Of a stretch of 64,000 nt of DNA, positions 26,321 through 33,534 are shown piece by piece. The position numbers and the translations under genes were made by a program. The notes beneath the pieces were generated by a model. That model did not search any database. It was not told the DNA's origin and was given only the letters and a program-made list of their open reading frames with translations. The stretch is from Streptomyces sp. NRRL B-1140 (GTDB lineage: Bacteria > Actinomycetota > Actinomycetes > Streptomycetales > Streptomycetaceae): positions 1 to 64,000 of the forward strand of contig NZ_LGEA01000106.1 of the NCBI RefSeq assembly GCF_001280065.1. The letters run 5' to 3'. Within the stretch, counting starts at the first letter, position 1. The number at the start of each line of letters is the position of its first letter.

Positions 26321-27013
26321 ATGAGCAAGCGTGCAGTCCTGGAGGTGATCGCCCTCGGTGTCGAGGACGCGGTCGCAGCCCAGGCGGGAGGCGCGGACCG
26401 CCTCGAGCTGGTCACCGACATGGCGGCCGACGGCCTCAGCCCGTCGGCCGCCACCGTCGCCGGAATCCGGCGTGCGGTCGACATCTCCCTGCGGGTGATG
26501 ATCCGTCTGGCGGACGGGTTCGCGGCCGGGGATGCCGAACGGCTGGTGCGGGTGGCCGGTGAGCTGCGGGAGGCCGGGGCGTCGGAGTTCGTGCTGGGCT
26601 TCCTCGATGGAGGGGGTGCGGTCGATCTCGCGGCCGTTGAGCGGGTGGTGGCGGTGCTGGAGGGCTGCCCCTGGACGTTCCACCGGGCCATCGACCGGGC
26701 CGCCGACCGGGACGCCCTGCGCAAGCAGCTGGACGGGATGCCGGGGCTGGACACATACCTGACGGCCGGGGCTTCGGGCGGGGTCGACGAGGGGCTGCCC
26801 GTGTTGCTCGCGGAGGCCGGGCGGGCCGGGGAGCCGGGGTATGAGCAGCGGTTGCTGGTGGGCGGCGGGCTGCGGCTCGATCATGTGCCGGTGCTGCTGG
26901 AGGCCGGGGTCGACGGGTTCCACATCGGCGGGGCGGCTCGGCCTCGAGGGTGGGACGAGCCGGTCTCCGCGGAGCTGGTCTCGGCGTGGCGGGCCGCGGT
27001 GGACGGTTCTTGA
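26321..27013 (+). CDS. cutC: CutC family TIM-barrel protein
   Basis: A 230-residue protein, normal for CutC. The start LEVIALGVEDAVAAQAGGADRLELV, then MIRLADGF, the WTFHRAIDRAADR stretch, LTAGASGGVDEGLPVL and the C-terminal GVDGFHIGGAARP are diagnostic. CutC was first linked to copper, but the E. coli phenotype was later traced to the MicL small RNA, so its biochemical role is open. A DasR-like operator upstream suggests an amino-sugar link. The gene stands alone between a forward MDMPI gene and the convergent HelD-like gene. Confidence 0.93.
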   Translation: MSKRAVLEVIALGVEDAVAAQAGGADRLELVTDMAADGLSPSAATVAGIRRAVDISLRVMIRLADGFAAGDAERLVRVAGELREAGASEFVLGFLDGGGAVDLAAVERVVAVLEGCPWTFHRAIDRAADRDALRKQLDGMPGLDTYLTAGASGGVDEGLPVLLAEAGRAGEPGYEQRLLVGGGLRLDHVPVLLEAGVDGFHIGGAARPRGWDEPVSAELVSAWRAAVDGS

Positions 27014-27073
27014 AGGGTGCTCGGCACGGGGGCTGAGGGGCTGAGGGGCCCCCACGCCCACCCGTGCCGCCGG

Positions 27074-29113
27074 TCAGGCCAGTTGGTCCGGCAGTGGGGC
27101 CGTGTGCGTCACCGTCAAACCCGATACCGCCCTGGTCAAGGCCACGTACAGGCGGCGCAGGCCCGTTCGTTCGTCCGGTTCGCCGTCCACCACCGCACGG
27201 GGTTCGTCCAGGACCACGTAGTCGTACTCCAGGCCCTTCGCCAGTGACGCCGGGACCAGGGTCAGGCGGGTGTCCTGGGTGGTCTCCTCGCCCGGGCCGA
27301 GATACGGGATGCCGGACTCGGCGAGGGCCTCGGCCAGTTCGGGCACGCGGGCGTCCGCCGCGATGAGGCCCGTCGAACCCTCGTGGCGCAGCAGCTCGCG
27401 GCACGCCTCGACCACGTCCTTCGTGCCGGAGACCTGCCGGACCTCGAAGTGGCCCGGGTTCTCGCGGATCGAGGCCACCGGGGTCAGGCCCGGGGCGATG
27501 TGCGGGAGCAGGCGGGAGGCGTAGGTGATGACGTCCGTCGGGACGCGGAAGCCGGCCGTCAGCTCCTCCACCAGGGCGTCCGGCTTGCCGAGATGGGCCA
27601 GAGCCTCCTGCCAGCTCCGGGTCGCCCACGGCGTCGTGCCCTGGGCGAGGTCGCCGAGGACGGTCGCGCTGCCGGTGGTGCAGCGGCGGCCGACCGCCCG
27701 GTACTGCATGGGGGAGAGGTCCTGCGCCTCGTCGACGACGACGTGCCCCAGGGAGTGCGTGCGCTGGATCAGGTCGGTGGCCTCGTCGATCAGGACGGCG
27801 TCCGCGGCGGACCACTTCGCCGCCTTCACACTGCGCGCCGGCTTCGGCCGGAGGATCGCCTTCTGCTCGTCCTCGTCGAGGATCCCCTCGGCGTGCACGG
27901 CGAGGAACTCCGCGTCCGACAGCAGCCGCAGCACCAGCTTCGCCGGGTCGACGGCCGGCCAGACCGCCTTCACCGCCGCCTTCACCGCGCTGTTGCGGGC
28001 CACCGCGTCCTGCACCCGGTCGTCCGGCGCCTCCCCCGAGCGTTCCATCTGCACCAGCACGGCGTGCGCGATGCGCTGCGGCAGGGCCTCGCGCGCGGCA
28101 CCGTAGCGGATGTCGCGGTCGAGCAACTCGCGGACGATGTCCTCCAGTTCGTACGCCGGGACCCGCCAGCGGCGGGAGCCGCGCACGACCACGACCGGCT
28201 CGGTGGGCATCGTGACGTGCGAGTAGAGGGCGCTGCGCAGCACCCGCGCCAGCCGGGCGTCGCCCTTGACGACCGCGGCCGTCGCGTCGTCCGTACCCCT
28301 GATCTCGACATGGCCGACCAGGTCGTCCACGGTCGCCTGCTGGACGGTCAACTCGCCCAGCGCGGGCAGCACTTGCTCGATGTAGTGCAGGAAGGACCGG
28401 TTCGGCCCGATGACCAGCGTGCCGGTGCGGGCGAGCCGCTCGCGGTGGGCGTAGAGGAGGTAGGCGACCCGGTGCAGACCGACGGCGGTCTTCCCGGTGC
28501 CCGGGCCTCCCTGCACGCACACCGTGCCCGAGAGACCGGACCGGACGATCTCGTCCTGCTCCGGCTGGATCGTCGCGACGATGTCCCGCATCGGGCCGAC
28601 ACGCGGCCGCTCGATCTCCTGCTGGAGCAGCTTGCTGGTCCGGGCCGCCTCGGCCGGGTCCGACAGGTGCTCGTCCTCGTACGCCGTGATGTCACCGCGG
28701 GTGTAGCCGAAGCGGCGGCGCAGCGCGACGTCCATCGGGTCCTTCTTGGAAGCCCGGTAGAACGGCTGCGAGACCGGCGCGCGCCAGTCGATCACCATGG
28801 GGTCGCCATCGTGGTCGTGCACATGGCGGCGGCCGATGTAGAAGCGCTCGCCTTCCGCTCCCTCCGCCGCTTCGGCGCCGGGGGCGTGCAGGTAGTCGAG
28901 CCGGCCGAAGAACAGCGGGGTGTCGCTGAGGTCGGCCAGGGCCTTGATGCGCTCCTCGATCTGGCGGGCCAGCACCTCCGCGTTGACCCAGTTCGCGGTG
29001 ACGTCGCTGATGTCGAGGGCCTCGACATCCTCACGCATGGCGCGCAGAGCGGACCGGGACGAGGAGAGGTGGGAGCGCTCACGCGCGAGCGGGTCGTCGA
29101 CGGGCGTGGACAA
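27074..29113 (-). CDS. HelD-like RNA polymerase recycling ATPase (UvrD/Rep superfamily 1)
   Basis: A 679-residue protein. An N-terminal coiled coil (RERSHLSSSRSALRAMREDVEALD) precedes a superfamily-1 ATPase with Walker A GGPGTGKT (202-209), the Walker-B-type VDEAQDLSPMQYRAV and a C-terminal VALTRAVSGL motif. FFGRLDY and YIGRRHV in the 1A region are typical of actinobacterial (class II) HelD/HelR. These proteins pry RNA polymerase off DNA, and HelR types confer rifamycin tolerance. No rifamycin-associated element is recognisable upstream. Confidence 0.9.
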   Translation of the reverse strand: MSTPVDDPLARERSHLSSSRSALRAMREDVEALDISDVTANWVNAEVLARQIEERIKALADLSDTPLFFGRLDYLHAPGAEAAEGAEGERFYIGRRHVHDHDGDPMVIDWRAPVSQPFYRASKKDPMDVALRRRFGYTRGDITAYEDEHLSDPAEAARTSKLLQQEIERPRVGPMRDIVATIQPEQDEIVRSGLSGTVCVQGGPGTGKTAVGLHRVAYLLYAHRERLARTGTLVIGPNRSFLHYIEQVLPALGELTVQQATVDDLVGHVEIRGTDDATAAVVKGDARLARVLRSALYSHVTMPTEPVVVVRGSRRWRVPAYELEDIVRELLDRDIRYGAAREALPQRIAHAVLVQMERSGEAPDDRVQDAVARNSAVKAAVKAVWPAVDPAKLVLRLLSDAEFLAVHAEGILDEDEQKAILRPKPARSVKAAKWSAADAVLIDEATDLIQRTHSLGHVVVDEAQDLSPMQYRAVGRRCTTGSATVLGDLAQGTTPWATRSWQEALAHLGKPDALVEELTAGFRVPTDVITYASRLLPHIAPGLTPVASIRENPGHFEVRQVSGTKDVVEACRELLRHEGSTGLIAADARVPELAEALAESGIPYLGPGEETTQDTRLTLVPASLAKGLEYDYVVLDEPRAVVDGEPDERTGLRRLYVALTRAVSGLTVTHTAPLPDQLA

Positions 29114-29290
29114 GGGGGTGCCTCCGAGGGGTACCTGCTGAGGTGACGGCGGTGGGTGCCGGCCGGTTTCCGTCCGGTCGGCGGCACTCCGTGAGGGAGG
29201 CGGGCAAGAGCGGAGATCTTAGAGGAGCGGGGGCGGCTGCCGCGAGCGGGTTTTCGCGCCGCTGCCCGCTTGTCCCACGAAGGAGGACTT
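29114..29290. promoter_or_regulatory. Divergent promoter region of the HelD-like gene and a small membrane peptide
   Basis: 177 bp without a gene. An imperfect GTGCCGGCCGG / CCGGTCGGCGGCAC hairpin lies at about 29156-29187. A good GAAGGAGG precedes the small peptide gene. Confidence 0.45.
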
Positions 29291-29422
29291 GTGCGATCAA
29301 GCACTGATGCGACGGTACTGGCCTACAAAGGACTCGACGGTGTCCCGCTCTGGCTGTTGTCGGGGATCGCCGTCCTGGCTTTCGTCATCCTCGGCACGAC
29401 CCGGATCCGCAAGCGCAAGTAG
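29291..29422 (+). CDS. Small single-pass membrane peptide, 43 residues
   Basis: The GTG start has GAAGGAGG 6-7 nt upstream, the best ribosome binding site nearby. The peptide has an N-terminal polar part (RSSTDATVLAYKGLDG), one hydrophobic segment (VPLWLLSGIAVLAFVILGTT, about residues 18-37) and a basic RIRKRK tail, predicting an N-out/C-in membrane peptide. A strong hairpin follows 19 bp later. Function unknown. It is short and easily missed, but the signals support a real gene. Confidence 0.65.
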   Translation: MRSSTDATVLAYKGLDGVPLWLLSGIAVLAFVILGTTRIRKRK

Positions 29423-29440
29423 GAGCAGAAAGCCACGGGC

Positions 29441-29470
29441 GCGAGGCCTCCCCCTAGGGGGACGCCTCGC
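29441..29470 (+). terminator. Symmetric hairpin terminator after the 43-residue peptide
   Basis: GCGAGGC and GCCTCGC enclose a C/C mismatch and the inner palindrome TCCCCC-TA-GGGGGA, giving 7 + 6 bp of stem. Confidence 0.75.
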
Positions 29471-29551
29471 CCCGCGGGCGTACGAGGGCCGCCGGAAAGT
29501 TCAATCCGGAGACCGACGCAGGCTTTACGGTCGAAAACGCACCATGGAGAC

Positions 29552-29743
29552 ATGAGCGCAGCAACCATCCACCCCGCCCCGGTACCGGGCCGTCCGCCCG
29601 GCGCCACCGCCGTGACAGGCAGCCACCGTCACCGCCTCGGCGATGCCCTGCGCGCCGTCAAGGTCTTCGCGGGCGCCGCCTTCGACGTGATCGTCCTCGG
29701 CCAGTACGGAGAGGAAGTCGGCGTGGTCCGCCGACACAAGTGA
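29552..29743 (+). CDS. Small conserved hypothetical protein, 63 residues
   Basis: The N-terminus is Pro/Gly-rich and polar, followed by a conserved-looking amphipathic region RHRLGDALRAVKVFAGAAFDVIVLG and QYGEEVGVVRR. ATG 29552 has ATGGAG a few bases upstream. It is convergent with the XPB helicase gene, 27 bp apart. Similar short proteins are widespread in Streptomyces. The function is unknown. Confidence 0.65.
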   Translation: MSAATIHPAPVPGRPPGATAVTGSHRHRLGDALRAVKVFAGAAFDVIVLGQYGEEVGVVRRHK

Positions 29744-29770
29744 GCCGGCCATGAGCGGACCGGCCCGCCG

Positions 29771-31414
29771 TCAGCTCTCCGCCAGCAGCTCGTCCGCGTC
29801 CACGATCCGGTACGCGTACCCCTGCTCCGCCAGGAACCGCTGGCGGTGCGCGGCGAAGTCCTGGTCGATGGTGTCCCGGGCGACCACCGAGTAGAAGTGC
29901 GCCTGGTGGCCGTCCGCCTTGGGACGCAGCACCCGGCCGAGGCGCTGGGCCTCCTCCTGCCGGGAGCCGAAGGTGCCCGAGACCTGGATGGCGACCGTCG
30001 CCTCCGGCAGGTCGATCGAGAAGTTCGCGACCTTGGACACCACCAGCACGCTGATCTCGCCCTCGCGGAAGGCGTCGAAGAGCTTCTCCCGCTGCGCGTT
30101 CGACGTCTCGCCCTTGATCACGGGCGCTCCGAGGTGCTCGCCCAGCTCGTCCAGCTGGTCGATGTACTGCCCGATGACGAGGATCTGCTGCCCGGCGAAC
30201 TTCCGGACGAGCGCCTCCGTGACCTTCCGCTTGGTCGCGGTCGTCGCGCAGAAGCGGTACTTCTCCTCGGTCTCGGCCGTGGCGTACGCGAGCCGCTCGG
30301 AGTCGGTCAGATTGACCCGGACCTCCACGCAGTCGGCGGGCGCGATGTAGCCCTGCGCCTCGATCTCCTTCCACGGCGCGTCGAACCGCTTGGGGCCGAT
30401 CAGGGAGAACACGTCCGACTCCCGGCCGTCCTCGCGGACCAGCGTGGCGGTCAGGCCGAGCCGCCGCCGCGCCTGGAGATCGGCGGTGAACTTGAAGACC
30501 GGCGCGGGCAGCAGGTGCACCTCGTCGTAGACGATGAGTCCCCAGTCCCGCGAGTCGAACAGCTCCAGGTGCGGGTAGACGCCCTTCCGCCGGGTCGTCA
30601 GCACCTGGTAGGTGGCGATGGTGACCGGCCGGATCTCCTTGCGGGTGCCGCTGTACTCGCCGATCTCGTCCTCGGTCAGCGAGGTCCGCTTCACCAGTTC
30701 GTGCTTCCACTGCCGCGCCGAGACGGTGTTCGTGACGAGGATGAGCGTGGTCGACTTCGCCTGGGCCATCGACCCGGCCCCGACCAGCGTCTTCCCGGCG
30801 CCGCAGGGCAGGACGACGACGCCCGAGCCGCCGTGCCAGAAGTTCTCCACGGCCTGCTTCTGGTACGGCCGCAGCGCCCAGCCGTCCTCGGCCAGCTCGA
30901 TCGCGTGCGCCTCGCCGTCGACGTACCCGGCGAGGTCCTCGGCCGGCCAGCCCAGCTTCAGCAGCGTCTGCTTGATCTGCCCGCGCTCGGAGGGGTGCAC
31001 GGCGACCGTGTCCGGGTCGATGCGGGCGCCGACCAGGGGCGTGATCCGCTTCGACCTGAGGATCTCCTCCAGCACCGGGCGGTCGGTGGTGGTCAGGACC
31101 AGGCCGTGCGCCGGGTGCTTGGACAGGGTGAGACGGCCGTAGCGGTCCATCGTCTCGGCGATGTCGACGAGCAGCGCGTGCGGCACCGGGTAGCGGCTGT
31201 ACTCCACGAGCGCGTCCACGACCTGCTCGGCGTCGTGCCCCGCCGCGCGGGCGTTCCACAGGCCGAGCGGGGTGACGCGGTAGGTGTGGATGTGCTCCGG
31301 AGCCCGCTCCAGTTCCGCGAACGGGGCGATGGCCCGGCGGCAGTCGTCGGCCTGCTCGTGGTCGACTTCCAGGAGCAGGGTCTTGTCGGACTGGACGATC
31401 AGCGGACCATTCAC
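29771..31414 (-). CDS. XPB/Rad25-type superfamily 2 DNA helicase
   Basis: A 547-residue 3'-5' DNA helicase of the actinobacterial XPB class. The N-terminal damage-recognition part precedes LRPYQKQAVENFWHGGSGVVVLPCGAGKTLVG (Walker A), the motif-II box VYDEVHLLPA and GLTATLVREDGRE. The C-terminal RecA lobe has VIGQYIDQLDELGEHL and SGTFGSRQEEAQRLGRVLRPK. It acts in DNA repair or transcription-linked processes. GTG 31414 has GAAAGGG upstream. Its usual partner (helicase-associated protein) is encoded 2.1 kb upstream on the same strand. Confidence 0.95.
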   Translation of the reverse strand: MNGPLIVQSDKTLLLEVDHEQADDCRRAIAPFAELERAPEHIHTYRVTPLGLWNARAAGHDAEQVVDALVEYSRYPVPHALLVDIAETMDRYGRLTLSKHPAHGLVLTTTDRPVLEEILRSKRITPLVGARIDPDTVAVHPSERGQIKQTLLKLGWPAEDLAGYVDGEAHAIELAEDGWALRPYQKQAVENFWHGGSGVVVLPCGAGKTLVGAGSMAQAKSTTLILVTNTVSARQWKHELVKRTSLTEDEIGEYSGTRKEIRPVTIATYQVLTTRRKGVYPHLELFDSRDWGLIVYDEVHLLPAPVFKFTADLQARRRLGLTATLVREDGRESDVFSLIGPKRFDAPWKEIEAQGYIAPADCVEVRVNLTDSERLAYATAETEEKYRFCATTATKRKVTEALVRKFAGQQILVIGQYIDQLDELGEHLGAPVIKGETSNAQREKLFDAFREGEISVLVVSKVANFSIDLPEATVAIQVSGTFGSRQEEAQRLGRVLRPKADGHQAHFYSVVARDTIDQDFAAHRQRFLAEQGYAYRIVDADELLAES

Positions 31415-31595
31415 GCGCGGCACCCTTTCTGTGGCCGGAGGGCTCGGACGGCTCGACAGCGCGACGCCTCGGCCAAACGTCCAGTGTGCCTGATCGACCG
31501 CGCCGGGTGGTGTGATCTGTGCGTCCAGTCGTACTGAATGCCTATTCATCCCAACGTGTGGTGTGAATTCAGTTTTTCCATCGCGGCCCCGAAGA
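31415..31595. promoter_or_regulatory. Divergent promoter region, XPB / YqhA-IstB fusion
   Basis: 181 bp, AT-richer near the right end. ACTGAAT (31533) and ATTCAGT (31567) form a spaced inverted repeat about 27 bp apart, a possible operator for the fusion gene. No gene is seen in it. Confidence 0.4.
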
Positions 31596-32951
31596 ATGGC
31601 GCACGTGCGCAACCCGACGACCACCACGCTCGGATATGCCCTCTTCGCCACCCGCTGGCTCCAGGCCCCGCTGTACTTCGGGCTGGTGGCCGCCCAGGGC
31701 GTCTACGTCTACAAGTTCTTCAAGGAGCTCTGGACCTTAATCCTCATGTGCGTGAGCGGGCACGCCACCGAGACGTACGTGATGCTCGCGGTGCTCAAGC
31801 TGGTCGACGTCGTCATGATCGCCAACCTGCTGATCATGGTGATCGTCGGCGGCTACGAGACGTTCGTCTCGCGCATCGGCCTGCAGGGCCACCGTGACCA
31901 GCCCGAATGGCTCTCGCACGTCAACTCCAACGTGCTGAAGGTCAAGCTCGCCACGGCGATCGTGGGCATCTCCTCCGTGCACCTGCTGCAGATGTTCGTG
32001 GACGTCCACCACACCTCCCGGCACGCGCTGCTGTGGGGGACGGTGATCCACATGGCGTTCATCGCCTCCGCGGCGATCCTTGCCTACATGTCGGGGCCGA
32101 TGGTCGCGCAGGCGGACCGCGGCCACGCCGACCGGCCGCAGGCCGGGCACACGCGGGCAGGCCAGGGGCAGGCGGGGCAAGCCGAGGCAGGGCACACGCA
32201 GGCTGCGCATGCCCCGGCCGCCGGGCCCGCGCAGGCGGGGCATCCACCGGCCTGGCCCGTGCAGGCCGCAGGGCAGGGGGAGAGCGACCGCGGAGGCTCG
32301 CACCGGGCCCAGCCCGACCCCGAGGCCCCGGTGGCCGTGCCGGCCGTCCCCCGGCAGCCGGAACCGGACGCAGACGCCGAGGCCCGGATCCGCGCCGCCG
32401 GCTTCCCCGCCCGCAAGCTGCTGGAGGACTTCGACCAGCACCACCCCCGGGACTTCGACCGGGAGGCCGTGGCCCGGCTCGGCAAGGCGGAGTTCGTCGC
32501 CGCCCGGCGCAACGTGGTCCTCGTCGGGCCGCCCGGCACCGGCAAGACCCATCTCGCCGTCGCCCTGGGCGTGCGCGCCTGCCAGGCCGGGCACCGGGTG
32601 CTGTTCGCGACCGCCGCCGAGTGGGCGGCCCGGCTCACGGAGGCCCGGGCCGCCGGCCGGCTCGACGCGGAGCTGACCGCTCTCGACGATCACCCCCTCC
32701 TGATCGTCGACGAGATCGGCTACATGCCCTTCGACGCGGCGACCGCGGGCCTGTTCTTCCGGCTCGTCGCCCACCGCTACGAGCGGGCCTCGCTGATCGT
32801 GACCAGCGACCGCCCGCTCGGCCGCTGGGACGAGGTCTTCGGCCCGTCCGCCCCGGCGATGACGGACCGCCTGGCCCACCACGCCCACCTCGTGCGGCTC
32901 GACGGGGACAGCTACCGCACCCGCCGCGCTACGTCAGCGTGGGCAGACTGA
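31596..32951 (+). CDS. Fusion: UPF0114 (YqhA) membrane protein joined to IstB-type AAA+ ATPase
   Basis: A 451-residue protein in one uninterrupted frame. Residues 1-170 match UPF0114/YqhA membrane proteins: ATRWLQAPLYFGL, then hydrophobic segments near 28-50, 62-86, 118-135 and 147-166. Residues of about 172-260 are a low-complexity Ala/Gln/Gly/His/Pro linker rich in AGH and GQA units. Residues 262-445 match the ATPase domain of IstB, the IS21 transposition helper: GFPARKLLEDFD, Walker A GPPGTGKT (311-318), Walker B LLIVDEIG (368-375), VTSDRP (402-407), DRLAHH (424-429). The IstB N-terminal region is missing and no istA lies nearby. ATG 31596 is the best start. Function unknown; it could be an ATPase tethered to the membrane. 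Its end overlaps the convergent small peptide gene by 23 bp. Confidence 0.85.
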   Translation: MAHVRNPTTTTLGYALFATRWLQAPLYFGLVAAQGVYVYKFFKELWTLILMCVSGHATETYVMLAVLKLVDVVMIANLLIMVIVGGYETFVSRIGLQGHRDQPEWLSHVNSNVLKVKLATAIVGISSVHLLQMFVDVHHTSRHALLWGTVIHMAFIASAAILAYMSGPMVAQADRGHADRPQAGHTRAGQGQAGQAEAGHTQAAHAPAAGPAQAGHPPAWPVQAAGQGESDRGGSHRAQPDPEAPVAVPAVPRQPEPDADAEARIRAAGFPARKLLEDFDQHHPRDFDREAVARLGKAEFVAARRNVVLVGPPGTGKTHLAVALGVRACQAGHRVLFATAAEWAARLTEARAAGRLDAELTALDDHPLLIVDEIGYMPFDAATAGLFFRLVAHRYERASLIVTSDRPLGRWDEVFGPSAPAMTDRLAHHAHLVRLDGDSYRTRRATSAWAD

Positions 32952-33129
32952 CGTTCTGGACCAGCGGGCCCTCGATGGAGACCCCCTCGGTGACCAGCGG
33001 TTCCACGGCGGCGACGGGCAGCGGCAGCGGCGCCGCGGGGGCCGCCGCGGCGGCGGGCGCGAGCACCCCCACGAGCGCGACGGCGCAGAGAGCGGCACAG
33101 AAAGCGGCGACGGGCAGGTTCTCACGCAT
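32929..33129 (-). CDS. Small secreted peptide, 66 residues
   Basis: A signal peptide is clear (MRENLPVAAFCAALCAVALVG, with AAAAAPAA cleavage region near residue 30). The mature part is a short hydrophobic peptide ending VEPLVTEGVSIEGPLVQ and then NVSLPTLT. It lies downstream of a second small secreted peptide on the same strand. The last 23 bp overlap the YqhA-IstB gene. The family is unknown. Mature ends of this kind recall small exported Streptomyces surface peptides, but without chaplin Cys pairs or rodlin motifs. Confidence 0.65.
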   Translation of the reverse strand: MRENLPVAAFCAALCAVALVGVLAPAAAAAPAAPLPLPVAAVEPLVTEGVSIEGPLVQNVSLPTLT

Positions 33130-33236
33130 GAGGACGGGACGGCCTTTCGGAGAATGACATCGGGGAACGGCGGCACCGCACCGCCGCGAGCCGGCCCGGG
33201 GACGCCCGGACCGGCCCGAAGCCGCGCGGGAGCGGA

Positions 33237-33368
33237 TCAGATCTGCGGTGTCTCCAGGACGAGACCCGCGGCGTCGATGCTCACCGCGCAGGCCGGGGCG
33301 GCGAGCCCGCCGAACGTCATCAGGGCGGCGGTGACGAGGACGGCGGCGACTCGACGGACAGCGCGCAT
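33237..33368 (-). CDS. Small secreted peptide, 43 residues
   Basis: MRAVRRVAAVLVTAALMTFG with APACAVS forms a complete signal peptide, leaving a mature tail of about 15 residues (SIDAAGLVLETPQI). AAGGAAA lies 8 nt before the ATG. The ending resembles the VSIEGPLVQNVSLPTL tail of the neighbouring 66-residue peptide, so the two may be distant paralogues. Function unknown. Confidence 0.6.
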   Translation of the reverse strand: MRAVRRVAAVLVTAALMTFGGLAAPACAVSIDAAGLVLETPQI

Positions 33369-33534
33369 TGGGGTTTCCTTTCGGAGCGGCTGACAGGACA
33401 CCCGGTGGCTGCCCCCGCGCGCGCGGCGTGATGCGGCACGCCCGGGAAGGTCGCCCGAGCGTGGGACATCCCCGGCGTGGCGTGCATGAACGCCCATCCG
33501 CACCCGAACGGGTGACGCGGCCCCCTCGGTGCCG

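Noticed and set aside
29114..29250. Rifamycin-associated element before the HelD-like gene
   Set aside because: No clear RAE inverted repeat could be found, so rifamycin induction was not claimed.
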